From contig OX104130.1 in NCBI GenBank assembly GCA_944470555.2, forward strand, positions 52,361,491-52,425,490: 64,000 nucleotides of DNA, given 5' to 3'. Made by a program: the position numbers and the translations under genes. Positions 49,251 through 61,907 of this stretch are shown piece after piece (position 1 is the stretch's first letter; each line of letters starts with the position of its first letter). Under the pieces are notes generated by a model, which was given only the letters and a program-made list of their open reading frames with translations, searched no databases and was not told the origin of the DNA. Source of the DNA: Heterobilharzia americana (Eukaryota > Platyhelminthes > Trematoda > Strigeidida > Schistosomatidae).

Positions 49251-50329
49251 TAGCTGAGGGTGTCGCAGTAAGACTGATTGAACCTGGACTTTAAATTCAG
49301 AAGAAACACGTCCGAATGTTATTTCTGCGTTGGCTTTTAATAAAAAAAAGGTTACTTCTACCTTTCCTATTTATCTTTTCGTTTACCATTGCATTCTTCA
49401 TCTGTATATAAGTCATTGCCTAATATTGACAAATTGGTGAAGAAAAATCGATTCATTACAGTCCTTCTTTCCACTTCGGAAATGTATTCACTTCAAAGTT
49501 GGCTAATTTTTACGTTGTACAAATACATTTTACAATCGTTCATTCTGATGGGAACTTATAGAGAATGAAATTCTTCCTTCAGACTGTTTTTATCAGTGTT
49601 ATGAGAATCTCTAAGTGTTCGAAATCCAAAAAAACATTTAGTTGTGCAAAAGATGAAAAACTGCAACTTCATTCATTGAAGTGTAAGTCACGATACGAGT
49701 GCCTGAAGTGACGACAGTCAAACTGTTCTACCATAAAGGCGATTATTCTTATGATTTAGTTATGAGAGTGAAAATAACACGAAATAATATTTGAAAAATG
49801 AATCATGTTTTGCTATTTGTATGCGTTTGGTTATCGTTAGTTAGTTACTCTTGGTAATTGAGAAGTATTACACAGTCAGTCTAGGAAAAACATGATGGAA
49901 CAAATATGATCATCTAGCGAAGGAATCAGACATTAAGTTCAGCCTGATTTCCAGTGGTTACATGACTCATATTAATTTAATATGAAAACTGCAGTCAAAA
50001 CTATAAATCAAGTTTATGCCACTTAGTAAAACGGTGCTCCCTATTGTAAGATGCCCATAAAGACTGTTTTAAACGTTCTTGACAGAAAGACTTTGTTTAT
50101 AGCATCACGAAACAAACAGTGAATGCATGCACTTCATGATAACAACACACGACGATCGTGTGATTTATGGTTAGAAATGTGGCACATCTGCTTAATAATT
50201 TGACTTTCAAGCATTGGAGTCAGGTTTCGAACCTCCTCCCACATAATCCGTACTGGGCAACCGAGTAGTATCACAAACCATCAGTAAACAAAAGTTCGTC
50301 AACCTAGCAAATAAATATGTCCCGGATGG
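49251..50329. other. No feature seen
   Basis: No coding frame or recognised repeat. Confidence 0.4.
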
Positions 50330-53300
50330 GTATTATTATAATTATTATTCTCTCGGATTCCTAGTGGAATACACGACTTCACTTCCACGTCTCCATTCCA
50401 CTCTCTTCTCTGCAGACTCTTCAGACTGACTCCACCAATGACAGCCCACAAACTCTCATCTCTTCCTCACATCATCTCCGCAATCTCACCCTCAACTCGG
50501 AAGCCCAACTCGTCGTTCCCCCTTTGGATTCCACTCGACGGTCTGGCCTGGTGAGTGATGTCCCAAATGACCTTCTCAGTGTATGTCCAATCAATCTCAA
50601 CTTCCTTCTTTCTCATATTTGTTGGGTGATAGGTTTGTGGTTGGTTCACTGACAAAGTTGCTTGTTGCTTATTCTCATTATTCTGGCCACCTGATCTTCA
50701 GTATCGAGTGAGTGAGTGTAGGCAGCAGCTGTTGATGAGTGTCTGTAGTTTGTTGCAAGTGTTTTTCGCTACGCGTCGCCATGTGTCTCAACTATAATAT
50801 CGAAGCACTGACTTGACTGACATTAGTGTTGAAAATCTGGATGTTGTTCACGCTTCATGCTGAGTGGAGTGTGGTGGATCTCCACACTGATTTCAGGTAA
50901 TTGAGGGAGACCTATCTTGCTGTCTTTCCTACCCTTGCTTTCACATCCTCATCTGTGTCGCCACTGTCAGTAGTTGAAACGATGCCGCCTTGCCTATGTA
51001 GGTAGGTGAGTGGAAGAGACTACTTCCTCCAGGTTTCTCCCATTCATGGTGATTGGTGCCTTTTGTTGGTGCTGTTGTTGGTTGGGTATCTTCATCACCT
51101 CCCTCTTCTCTATATTCAACTGAAGTCAGTCCCGTCTCACTTCCACGCCTCCACTCTTCTGCCAACTTGTTGGTTTCCACCTGTACATCTTCGAGTTTGT
51201 ACGACAAGACATTAGACATAAATCATCATCATCTCATCATCATCATCATCATGGGCGAGATCCAAATCTTCCTCTGAGGTCTTTTCATCAGTCAAACAGC
51301 GTATGCCCATCTTCTCACTCCTCACAGTTGTCGGTTGCATGATCCAGTCCAGTCGACCACAGTCAGCAAGATCATTGGTGATAGTAGGCGGTAGCCTTGT
51401 CTTACTCCTGTCTTCACTTCACTTCAGAGGCGTTACTGAGCTGAGCTTTCCATTGTGAATCACTCGGCATATAGCATGTGGCACATGGCTGTTGAATGGG
51501 TTTGATAATGGTTTGTGGCACTGAAAGTGTAGTGTTGAATCAGCTGCCTGCCAAATTACTTCTCGGTCGACGCTTCGACCGAAGGCCTTTTCAAAATCGA
51601 TGAAGTTGAAGTAAGGTAGGGAGTTGACTGTCATTCTATGTTCCGTTCTATGATGATGCGTAGCGACATGATGTGATTTGATGGTCACATGATTTGTCCT
51701 TCGAGACGCCATCCATCCATCCATCCATCCATCCAGCCAGCCAGCCATCCAGCCAGCCTGTTCCGGTGACAACTTCGAATCCAGAGCATTGTTTAATCTC
51801 TCCGGGATGGTGCGGCATAATATTTTGCATGGTGTTGACAGGAGCATGATTCCGTGCCAGTTCTCGCAATGACTTAGTTCCTCCTTGTTTGGAAGTTTGA
51901 CGCGGCAGCCCTTCTACTAATCAATGCGCAGGTACCTTTCCTTCCTTCCTCCACTCCTTCCTTCCTTCCTTCCTTCCTTCCTTCCAATCCTTCTGAAAGA
52001 GTTGTGTGGTGTGAGCGTGTCCGTTGCTGATGTCTGTGTTTCTGATTTCAGTGCTTCTTGAGGGATTCCATCTGGTCCTGCTGCTTTCTCGGCTTTCAGT
52101 AACGTTATGGCGTTCAGGACTTCACTTCCTATTTTGTCGGAGGGTTTTCGTTCATTGGTGATTCTGAGGTTGTTGGTGGTATTTCTGGACGATTTGCAGT
52201 GGTGGTGGTTTGGTGGTGTTGGTGGTGGTCGACTCAAGAGTTTTTTGAAGTGGTCAGTCCATCGTTTTGTTTCCTTTGTTTCTCTTGTTTGGTGGCAAAT
52301 AGGCTTCCTTCACTATCTCTCATTGATCTCATCTGCTTTCATTTCTTCACAGATAGTAGCCTGGTTATTCGATATAATGTTGTCAGGTCTCTGTCTCTCT
52401 TACCCACAGTCTGTTCTGCTTCACTTGCCAATGTGTCGTAGAAATGTCTTTTGTCTCTGCGTACACTCTTCTTCACTTCCTTGTGCAATCTAACGTTTTA
52501 TACGTCGTACTCAGTTCCTCTTTTCGTTGTTCATCCCTGCACTACACTACACTGCACTGCACTGCACTGCACTGCACTAGTTCATCTCCTGCTTCACCAT
52601 CTTCCTCTTCCTCCTCCATCAGCCTCCATGTGTCCATCGAGATCCATTTCTTGTCCCGTATCGATTCCTCTTCTTTCCTAGTACGGTTATGCAGGTTTCC
52701 TTCCACATAGCTTTCACAAAGTTCCAGTGTTCTTACACGCTGGTCCCATCATGGTTGTTGCTCAACGTCTCCACTTTCTTCAAACTGAGATGAAGTTGAT
52801 CTGATTTTTATTGTGTTCATCTGGTGAAATCAAATGCATGTCGCTTTGCGAATATCCTTGTGTTTGTACACACTGCCTACAATCACCAAATCGTTGAATG
52901 CGCAGAAGTCTGCAAACAATTCGCCATTCTCATCCATCATTTCACCGAGTGCTTCTCAACCCATGATGATGAGTTCTCTTCCTGCTCCCAGTTTGGTATT
53001 CATGTCACCCACCCAGTGGAATGGATTTTGATGTCGCCAACTGGGTTGAGGTCTTGTCCATTACTGATTACAGTTACCTGTAGAATTCCTCCTTCTTCTC
53101 TTCATCTGCATTATTTGTAGTTGTGTGGCGTGACATTGAATGATTGTGACTTTCCTTCCTTGTGAGTTGAATCCATCTTTCTGTCATGATGTTGATACTG
53201 GAGGAGACTGATTTCCACTGCATGAGAGCCTTCGATGTTGTTGGAGACATCATGATAGGTACTGCAGAACTCAGTGTGCTCGTTTGTGGTTTTCATCTGG

Positions 53301-53815
53301 GTGAGAATATTGGAGTAGATGATTGACTCTCGAGTTGACAGTTTGGAGAGTCCACTTCCATTCGATCCGGAGATTCCGCGCAGATTCCTAGCGCTTCTAT
53401 GCCATACCTCCTCATTTCTGGGTAGCCTTGCTAGGTTCATACATGGTGCGGACATTCCATGTCCTCATTCTTACTTTTGCTTTGATCGAGTGAAGAGAAG
53501 ATACATTGGCCGACTGGCTTCTTGAAGGCTTACACCAACTGGCATAATTTTGTCTGTGTGATTCCAGCGAGGAATAAGTTTGTTTTTATGTGTTATATTT
53601 TGTGTTTTGAAGTTTGTTTAGCGATTGGATTGGTTTTCCGGGGTGGGGTTGCTAGCCGTATGGCCAATGTTCCGTCTTTATCCGGGTTTAGTACTGGCTT
53701 GTAACTGGGGAACTAGTTACCTAGGCTAGGTTGCCCGGTAGATATGCGTTAATTTTTTTAACTTCACTAATGTCAATTCGAAGGGTCGTATGTTTTCTCC
53801 TGATCAAAAATGTCC
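50330..53815 (-). mobile_element. RTE-type retrotransposon, near full length, inverted partner of 38320-41800
   Basis: Minus-strand copy that follows 38320-41800 almost base for base, with the same frameshifts, the same deletions and the same expanded tracts: AGTGC at 52538-52580, AAGG at 51940-51988, GGCT/GGAT at 51713-51758, and GAT at the catalytic codons. Differences are mainly repeat lengths and point changes. Homology continues about 70 bp beyond the 5' leader on the outer side (GAATTGACATTAGTG block at 53770) but stops at the 3' tails, where flanks differ. No intact frame. Confidence 0.85.
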
Positions 53816-54334
53816 TGAAAGCCTTATGCATGTAAACGTATTTCTTACGTCTTCGCTCACATGCCTTTTGTTTATTACCAACATGATATCATAGAGAGTA
53901 AGTTTCTTTTTGTGTTCTGTTAACAAGCACAAAGATCTGATATTCTACTGTAATCTGTCTGCTTCGTCATATGAAAATCTACTCCCAAGGCGTCGGTATA
54001 CAATATAACATCCCGACAAACAATGGATATCTCTCTTTTGACACTGATTCAAAAAGTCATTCGTACTTATATCGTTATAACATACTGAATAACCGATTGC
54101 AATAGGAGCAAATGAGTTTCGGTAAATTATGCACTGTTCACTGATTCATCCATAACTTGTATTAGCCCTATTCCATCTGACAACTTAGTTTACTTTTCCT
54201 ACTCAACTTGTTTACCAAGATAGACTGGTTAGTCACCAAAAGGTCACCAATTTCATGTCGTCTCGTCTCAAGCGTTGACCAAATTATGTCTATCATTTTG
54301 TAATATGTTCAGCAAGCCAGGGAACTCAGCACCA
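53816..54334. other. No feature seen
   Basis: No coding frame or recognised repeat. Confidence 0.4.
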
Positions 54335-54430
54335 TGCTACATTTCGATTGAAGTTAGATAGTTGGGGGTAGTCGACAGGAAACCCTAGACGTAGGTTTTG
54401 TGTCTGTTGGTACTCGTCAGTAAAGCTTAT
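54335..54430 (-). mobile_element. SINE, beta-type fragment
   Basis: The minus strand reads CTGACGAGTACCAACAGACA then CAAAACC and TAGGGTTTCCTGTCGAC. The core CUGACGA fits the CUGANGA consensus but helix II is broken and GAAA is AAAA. Confidence 0.6.
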
Positions 54431-55098
54431 CTTTAATCTCCGAGGTATTGAAATATTCTAAAAGATTCAAATCGATGCCACCCAATTCTAAAGTTCGTTT
54501 GAAGTCATTTCAACAATTCAGTCAATCTTGTATCCTCCACACTTGATGTACCTGTCAGTAAATTCGTTTTTATTTTTTCTAATTACTTCCATCAATAGTT
54601 TTATACTACATGATGACATCTCAGAAGGAAGAATACAGTGTAAGCAATATAGTTTGACACAAAGATTTTCATATCGTCTTAGATATCATCTTTTCTCAGC
54701 GTTAATCTACCTGATAAATGATATTAAACGCAAGACTTATTTCTCTGGGGAAGACAATCATTAACTCAACTTTTCTATAAGTAAATAAAGAGTACGACAA
54801 TATGCTCTAAATTCCTCAAAGAAGCCAAGAAATCTATGATAAACCTTCACAGCCAACCATAGCATGTCAAACGTTCACGAAAAACCAAGTGATCATACAT
54901 GTGAGACTGAGATTAGTTAAAGGGCTCCCTAGAAAAGCATAGAGCTTTCCAAGGTCATCAATAAATGTATATAAACCGTTCATTTTTGTACATATTCGAC
55001 TAGACAATAAACTTTTATCGTTTTTGCCGCTTCTTTCTTTTATCAAGGAACCAAGCAATCATCAAGGGTTAAGTCTATGGTTATTGTTCAAGTGTTCA

Positions 55099-55100
<2 letters not shown>
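54431..55100. other. No gene seen
   Basis: A plus frame of 78 codons (54528-54764) is not recognised. A segment near 54790-55080 resembles 47440-47740 (both contain a TATAAACCGTT block, a GACAATAAA block, and lead into a TA tract), so this may be a dispersed repeat. Confidence 0.4.
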
Positions 55101-55135
<35 letters not shown>

Positions 55136-58100
55136 ATTATTATTATTAGCCCTTGGGTTCCTAGTGGAACATAGGGCTTCAGTAGCACGCCTCCAGTGAC
55201 CTCTGTTCTCTGAGATCTTTTGAACCTGGTCCCACGACAGCCCACAAGCTCTCATTTCCTGCTCGCACGACCTCCTCCATGTCACCCTCGGACGTCCAAC
55301 TCGTCGCTTCCCATGGGGATTCCACTCGAGGGCCTGACGCGTGATGTCCTCAGTCGGCCTTCTCAGTGCATGGCCAATCCATCTCCACTTCTTCCTGCAT
55401 ATTTGTTGCGTGATAGGTTCTTGGTTGGTTCGTTCCCAGAGTTCCTTGTTGCTTATTTTTTCTGGCCATCTGATCTTCAGCAGCGAGCGTAAGCAGTTGT
55501 TGATGAATGTCTGTAGTTTATTGGAAATACCTTTCGTGACGCGCCAAGTCTCTGAGCCATACAAGAGCACTGACTTGACGTTGGTGTTGAAAATCCGTAT
55601 CTTGTTCCGCATGCTGAGTGCAGAAGATCTCCACACTGGTTTCAGGCTAATGAACGCCTGTCTTGCTTTTCCGATTCTGACTTTGACGTCCTCGTCCGTC
55701 CCGCCTGTAGTTGAAACAGTGCTTCCTAGATAAGTGAAGGAGGTTACTTCCTTTAAGTTTCTCCCGTTGACGGTGATTGGAGTTTGTTGTTGTTGTTGTT
55801 GATGGTGGTGGTGCGGTATCTTCATCACTTCTGTCTTCTCTATATTCACCTGAAGTCCCGTCTTCGCTGCCTCTTCTATCAACTTGTTAGTTTTTGCCTG
55901 CAGATCTTCAAGTTTATGTGACATTAGGCATAAGTCATCGGCGAAATCCAAGTCTTCTAGGTTCTTTTCCGTCGTCCAGTGTATCCCCCTCTTCTCGCTG
56001 CCTACTGTTTGCTGCATGATCCAGTCCACCACAATAAGGAATATCATGGGGGATAGTAGGCAACCTTGTTTCACTCCTGTCTTCACTTCAAAGGCATCAC
56101 TGAGCTTCCCATTGTGGATTACTTGGCATGTGGCATCTTCATATAGTTGTTGAATGAGGCGGATAAAGGTTTGCGGTACTCCGTAGTATTGAAGCAGTTT
56201 CCAAATTACTTCTCGGTCGACGCTGTCAAAGGCCTTCTCAAAGTCGATGAAGTTGAGGTGGAGAGGTGATTGCCATTCTATGCTCTGTTCTATGATGATA
56301 CGAAGCGTTGCAATTTGGTCTGCACATGATTTGTACTTCCTGAAGCCTGCCTGTTCCGGTCGCAGTTTTGAATCCAGTGCGTCTTTAAGCCTCTCCAGGA
56401 TGATGCGGCTTAATATTTTACTTGGGGTGGACAGGAGAGTGATTCCGCGCCAGTTCTTGCAAGCACTGAGGTCTCCCTTCTTCGGCAGTTTGACAAGGTA
56501 ACCCTTCTTCCAATCGTCAGGTACCTTCTCTTCCTTCCACACCTTCTGCAATAGTGGTGTGAGCATGTCCGCTGTTGTCTCTGCATCTGTTCTCAGTGCT
56601 TCTGGCGGTATTCCATCTGGTCCTGCTGCTTTCCCACATTTCAGTAGCTTTATGGCGTTCAGGACTTCCATTTTCGTTGGGGGATTAATGTTCACTTGTA
56701 ATTCAGCGGCTGCAGGTGGTATTTCTGGACGAAGTGCAGGTGGTGGTCGATTCAAGAGCTTCTTGAAGTGGTCGGCCCATCGTTTCCTCTGTTTCTCTTC
56801 TTTTGTAATTAAATTTCCTTCTTCATCTTTTATTGGTTTCATCTGTGTTGGTCTCTTCCCTGATAGCAACCTGGTTATTTGATACAATGTCGTCAGGTCT
56901 CTCTTACCTGCAGCCTGTTCTGCTTCACTTGCCAGTGTGTCGTAGAAGTGTCTTTTGTCTTTGCGTGCACTCTTCTTCACTTCTTTGTCCAGTGTTTTAT
57001 ACATTGTGCTCAGTTCCTCTTGTCGTTGAGCATCCTTGCACTGGTTTATCTTCTGCTTCACCATCCTCCTCTCCTCTATCAGCTTCCAGGTATCCGTCGA
57101 GATCCATTCCTTGTCTTCTTTCTTCTTCCTTCCTAATACTGTTGTGCAGGTTTCTTTCCACATAGCTTTCAAAGACTTCCAGTGTTCTTCCACACAGGTT
57201 TCTTCAGGGATGTTGCTCGATGTCTCCCATTTTGTCTTGATGGCTGCCTTGAAGATCTCCTTTGTAGTTTCATCCTTCAGTTTCCGAGTGTTGTACTTGG
57301 GTTGAGGTCTATCACCAGCTTCCTTGAAGGCTTTTAACTTGATTTGGAAGGTTCCTTGCACTAGGTAGTGGTCTGAACCTACATCTGCTCCTCTTCTTGA
57401 CCTTGTGTTAAGTAGACTGCGTCTCCATTTTCTTGAGATTGAGATAAAGTCGATTTGATTTTTAGTGTGTCCATCTGGTGAAATCCATGTCGCTTTGTGG
57501 ATATCTTTGTGCCTGAACACACTGCCTCCAATCACCAAATCGTTGAATGCGCAGAATTCTGCAAACAATTCTCCATTCTCATTCATTTCACCTAGTGCCT
57601 CTCGACCCATGGTTAGTTCTCTTCCTGTGTTGTCCCCTCCCAGTTTGGCATTCATGTCGCCCATCAGAATTTTGATATCGCCAACTGACGTCTTGTCCAG
57701 TGTTGATTGAAGTTGTCTGTAGAATTCCTCCTTTTTCTCTTGCTCTGCATTATTTGTAGGTGCATAACATTGTATGATTGTGACCTTTCTTCCTTTTGAG
57801 TTGAATCTTGCTGTCATGATCCTGGAGGAGATTGGTTCCCACTGCATGAGAGCCTTCGATGCTCTTGAGGACATCATGATAGCCACTCCCTCAGTGTGCT
57901 CGTGGTTGGCGTCTGGGTGACCGGAGTAGATTATTGATTCTCCAGTTGACAGTTTGGAGAGTCCACTCCCATTCCATCTGCTTTCGCAAATCCCAAGCAC
58001 TTCGATGTTATACCTTCTCATCTCCCTTGCAATCTGGGCTGCCTTACTGGGTTCAAACATCGTGCGGACATTCCATGTCCCCACGTTTACTTTCGCTTTC

Positions 58101-58159
58101 ATCGAGAGAAGACACATCGGCCAATTGGCTTCCCGAAGGCTTTCACCAACTGGCGTCAT
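55100..58159 (-). CDS. RTE endonuclease-reverse transcriptase polyprotein
   Basis: The open frame reaches 58282 (1060 codons), but the first ATG is at 58159, leaving about 1019 residues. In the 1060-residue numbering, the AP-type endonuclease is 65-310: TWN 69-71, CESRW 99-103 with the catalytic Glu, YAPT 173, MGDMNAK 207-213, GSDHY 302-306. The RT is about 590-860: LPKKGD 599, FIDFEKAFDSVDR 678-690, GVKQGCLLSP 736-745, FADD 780-783, YLGS 851. A C-terminal basic region follows (RRVGRPRVTWRR 993). It nicks DNA and copies its RNA by target-primed reverse transcription. Two oddities: residues about 933-943 ([12 protein letters not shown]) differ from all other copies because of compensating indels, and the normal stop (seen at 5785-6756) is lost, so the frame ends in Asn and Ile-Tyr repeats read from the tail and TA tract. 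Confidence 0.9.
55101..55131. repeat. (TA)n at the 3' end of the intact RTE
   Basis: TA repeats directly joined to the TTATTATTA tail of the RTE element. A matching TA tract lies at its other end (58346-58381). Confidence 0.95.
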
Positions 58160-58342
58160 TTCGCCTCTCCGATTCCAGCGGGGAATAAGTTTGTTTTCAT
58201 TTTTTATATTTTGTTTGTGCTTTGAAGTTTCTTTAGCGGTTAGATTTGTTTTACGGGGTAGGGTTGCTAGCCCTATGCCCAACCTTCCCTCTTTACCCGG
58301 GCTTAGGACCGGCTAGTAACTAGTAAACTAGTTAACCAGGCG

Positions 58343-58345
<3 letters not shown>
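55130..58345 (-). mobile_element. RTE-type non-LTR retrotransposon, nearly intact
   Basis: A 3.2-kb element with a short leader, one long endonuclease-RT frame and an (AAT)n tail, lying inside a TA microsatellite (both ends). It is the best preserved member of the main RTE family in the window and the reference for the other copies. The general type is that of schistosome SR2/SR3/Perere-3 elements; which named family is not certain. The longer 5' leader present in 38320-41800 and 50330-53815 is missing, so it may be slightly 5'-truncated. Confidence 0.9.

Positions 58346-58381
<36 letters not shown>
58346..58381. repeat. (TA)n at the 5' end of the intact RTE
   Basis: TA repeats beginning directly after CCAGGCGAGG of the RTE leader; together with 55101-55131 they probably represent a duplicated microsatellite target. 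Confidence 0.95.
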
Positions 58382-58384
<3 letters not shown>

Positions 58385-60774
58385 CAAGGATATATTAACT
58401 GGGGATGGGATTCGAACTCACACAGGTAAACCCCGCCCCAAGACACACAGTATGCTGCTGTATCAACTGATTCAACGTAGCAACTGTATTTTACAGATTA
58501 CTTGAGAATTTTTGCTTGAGTGTTGATAATCAGTGGATATTATTTTGGGCAAATTATCCTGTGATCACCTTGCTCATCAGAATATAAATGAAGTATGGGT
58601 TGGTAACTGACGTGTGCAGGGTAGAATAGATCTACTCTCATCAGTCATCAAACCTTGACAATCAGATAAAGATGATATGTTTATGTCATTCATGTGAATG
58701 ATTACGAGTCAAAAAAATAAAGCCTAAATGATTTTCACCAACTATACACAAACTTATGAAACCATAAATGATAATCATGCAGCAATTGGTATAAGTTAAA
58801 TCGTCAAATTTACAATCAAGAAAAAAGGTTTTTAGCTTGCCTATTCCCTGAATTTTTTTATTACCATGAAAAACATATGTTTAGATGACATAGCCTATAG
58901 TTGACTGACCATTTGTATTTTTACATCTTGAAACATTATAATACGAAACAGATTTTCGTTGAAAAATTTATCATTCAAAGAAAAGTTTTCAAATATGTTT
59001 TTGCGATGAATTTCATATATATAAGTAAACTAATTATGCATACATACCATCTTAGTATTTTTCTTCCTTTGTTGAAATGTGTATACATCTGACGATAATT
59101 AATTACAGATACATCTAGGGATAGATGAAAGATGATGGGTAACAAAGAATACATTTGCGTAACATGATGAACGTCGGTTTTTATTCATCTGTGTAGTTTA
59201 TTAAGTAAAGAGCAATTGTAGCTACTAAGGAAATCCAGAAGCTGTGTTTAATCCGATTAAGAATTCGTCAGCTAGATATATTTATCGCCCATTAAGGAAT
59301 CTTGTACGCTCACTTTCATCAGGAATAAGAAAGATATACAGTGGTGATACACTTGTTCAATAATTATAAACCCTCTAAAAAGTACTGTTAGAGAGAGAAT
59401 GGCTACTCATCGAGATTTATAGAGAAAGATATTAAAGAAAAGAAGAAAATGGAACAGATTCAGACAGTTCTGAAGAAAATGCCTTACATTTAAAGATGAT
59501 ATTGCCGTGGACATCCTCAGTCAACGTTTTTCGTAGTCTCTAAGTCGAACATTTTACGTCGCAAACCTCCGTATTGTTTTCTCATGTCAGCAGCTGATTT
59601 GTCAATGTTTGAAAATAAGCTGGTGCAATGGACCTCATCAGTGAGTATTTACAAGTTCATTTGATCCTGTGGAGCTGAGTATATTTACCGTACTATGCAC
59701 CTGCATGCAAAAAGTTGCTCGTTAACATTACTCAGCCTGGTTGTAGAAAGATGAGAATAAAACCATCTCCATCGCTGAACAGATTATAGACTTTGGACTT
59801 CTGGTTCTTCCACAAAATTTGACCAAAACGTTTTATGACAGTGAGGATTCGGCAATTATTTACAGGGGTTCCCAATTCATACCATATCTTACTGTTCACT
59901 GCACTTCATTAGAAAAACTGTTGAGATCGTATCTTGTGTTATGTAGTGTCATTTCATTCCCCATATACACCTATCAATTAACTTTGACCTTTCAGCGGAA
60001 AAATTTCTGGGACATTCCATCATTTTACTTATATATTTAAGAACGTACAGGTGGGAAATGAGTCATCAAAAGGATAATTATCTTCACTGTAACCTCCTTT
60101 TGTTTCTGTTACCAGTGTGCATAAAATCCACTGAGTAGCGATAGCGACTTCTCATGCAATGGGTATAGTTTGTTATCATGACTTTCTAGTTCCCGTTGTT
60201 GATTTGTTCACATAGAATCAGTCAGTCACTAATGGTATATCAGCCCCAGAAGGGACACCTCAACTTAGTTGCTTAGGAGTTGTCACTGTAAAACTCCTGA
60301 ATTCGAAGAAACGTGTGTTTTGGATTCTATTACTAGCCACTATTCATTCTTGATGTCAAAATGAAGTAGTCGGCTACAATGAAACATCTGTACAGTGCTC
60401 ATATGACAAAAGTGATTGATTAATTCATTTCGTACCAATAAACATTGGGAAGTGACAAGTTACAATATGAGTATTTGTTTCATTTGGAACTTCTGTCATT
60501 TTTTTTCAAGAAATGTCAAGATTTGCTTCGGTTCGTTAACATTACATATTTATCCTTAAAACTAGTCTATAGACTCAACTAATTCAGTTAGACTTCGCTG
60601 AATTTGCATTTCCAAACTAATGGTATGAATCAGCGAAGTGTACTTAGAATTTGACGAAAACCCACAAATTCCAACTGATTTCAGTTCATACTGAGCTAGT
60701 AAACCACAAAGGATGTGTATAATAGCTTGTAAGAGGAGTTTATGTAAATCAAGTGGCAAGGGATTCGGTGTAAA
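58382..60774. other. No confident feature
   Basis: AT-rich with short unrecognised frames (for example 59819-60040 plus). No repeat identified. Confidence 0.4.
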
Positions 60775-61085
60775 TCATACACTGACATCAGTTGGAGAAC
60801 CACTGAAAACCTTTGAGCACCGGATAGCTGTTTTGTTCCAGCGTTCGAATCCTCAGTAGTGCGCACCCATGACCAGGAGTAGAACCCGGGACCTTCAGGT
60901 TTTGAGGCCAGTAGGTTACCACTGAGTCACATTTCTCTACTTCTGTCACTTAGTAATATAGTGAATTCTTCATCTAATACCACTGTTAAATACCTGTCAT
61001 CACATTTGACTTGGCTTGCCCCACTGGTAACGTATTTCTTGGTATAAACTTCAGCACCAAGTAAAACTGCCAAACGTTGTAACCT
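60775..61085 (-). mobile_element. SINE, gamma-type
   Basis: GAGAACCACTGAAAACC, then GAGCACCGGATAGCTGTTTT, the B-box image GTAGAACCCGGGACC and the body TTGACTTGGCTTGCCCCACT. On the minus strand the core CUGAGGA is intact and helix I GCAC/GUGC pairs, but the GAAA is AAAA. Confidence 0.7.
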
Positions 61086-61907
61086 TTCCTTTATCTTTTG
61101 GTGATTGAAGTCACTTTATAAGTGACGGAAGCAAATAGTGATAAGAACAAAAGCTTTGGTGAATTAGAATACGCCAAACGATTCTTATGTTTAACAGCAT
61201 CATTCTTAACTTTCTCAACTATGTTATGTCTTTAAAAGTAGGTGAAATGAAATCATATGGGACATATTTCATTCAGTGTCAGATTCATCCAGTATGTTTG
61301 GCATCTAGTGATGCCTGAGGTACTCGATATACTTTACGAATGAAGTACAGTCTTATCATCATCAGTATCATCCCAGAATATTGCAGAACAATCGTTGCAG
61401 AAACATTATACAAATTTCTATAACCTCTCCCTTATTTATTTTAGAATTGAATTGTGCTGAAAGCTACGTTTTACTTTATCCCCAAAAATCGAATTAATTG
61501 AAAGCTGAAGAATAAAACATGGGAGTTATTTAGTACGATTCTCTTTCGATGCACATCAACAATGATTATTTTAATATCTTCATAAGGATCTTGAAATAAA
61601 ATCCAGTGGTTTTCGTCTAAATCAAAACTGGCAAGACTTCCAGTTTTGTCTGTTTTGAACCTGCTAAAGCGGATATTTTGATGACTTAGTTGAAATTATA
61701 AGGAGCGTATATACCAATATAGTTCAAATGTTTACCATCTTCTTGGAATTTTAGAAGTAAATCTTGTCAGGTAGTCAGATATTTAGACAAATAGGGTGAT
61801 ATTGTTATTGCTTGAATTATATCGTCGTTGATTGGACCGAACTGATCAGTCCCTATTGGCATATGGGTTCCTGTGCGGATGCCTCTATATTGCCTGTGTT
61901 TTTAATT
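61086..61907. other. No gene; short repeat near 61845-61905
   Basis: The block TTGGCATATGGGTTCCTGTG matches one before the SINE at 21050. Nothing else seen. Confidence 0.45.

Noticed and set aside
55220..58316. Many plus-strand frames of 80-130 codons across the intact RTE
   Set aside because: They are the antisense shadow of the long minus-strand endonuclease-RT frame.
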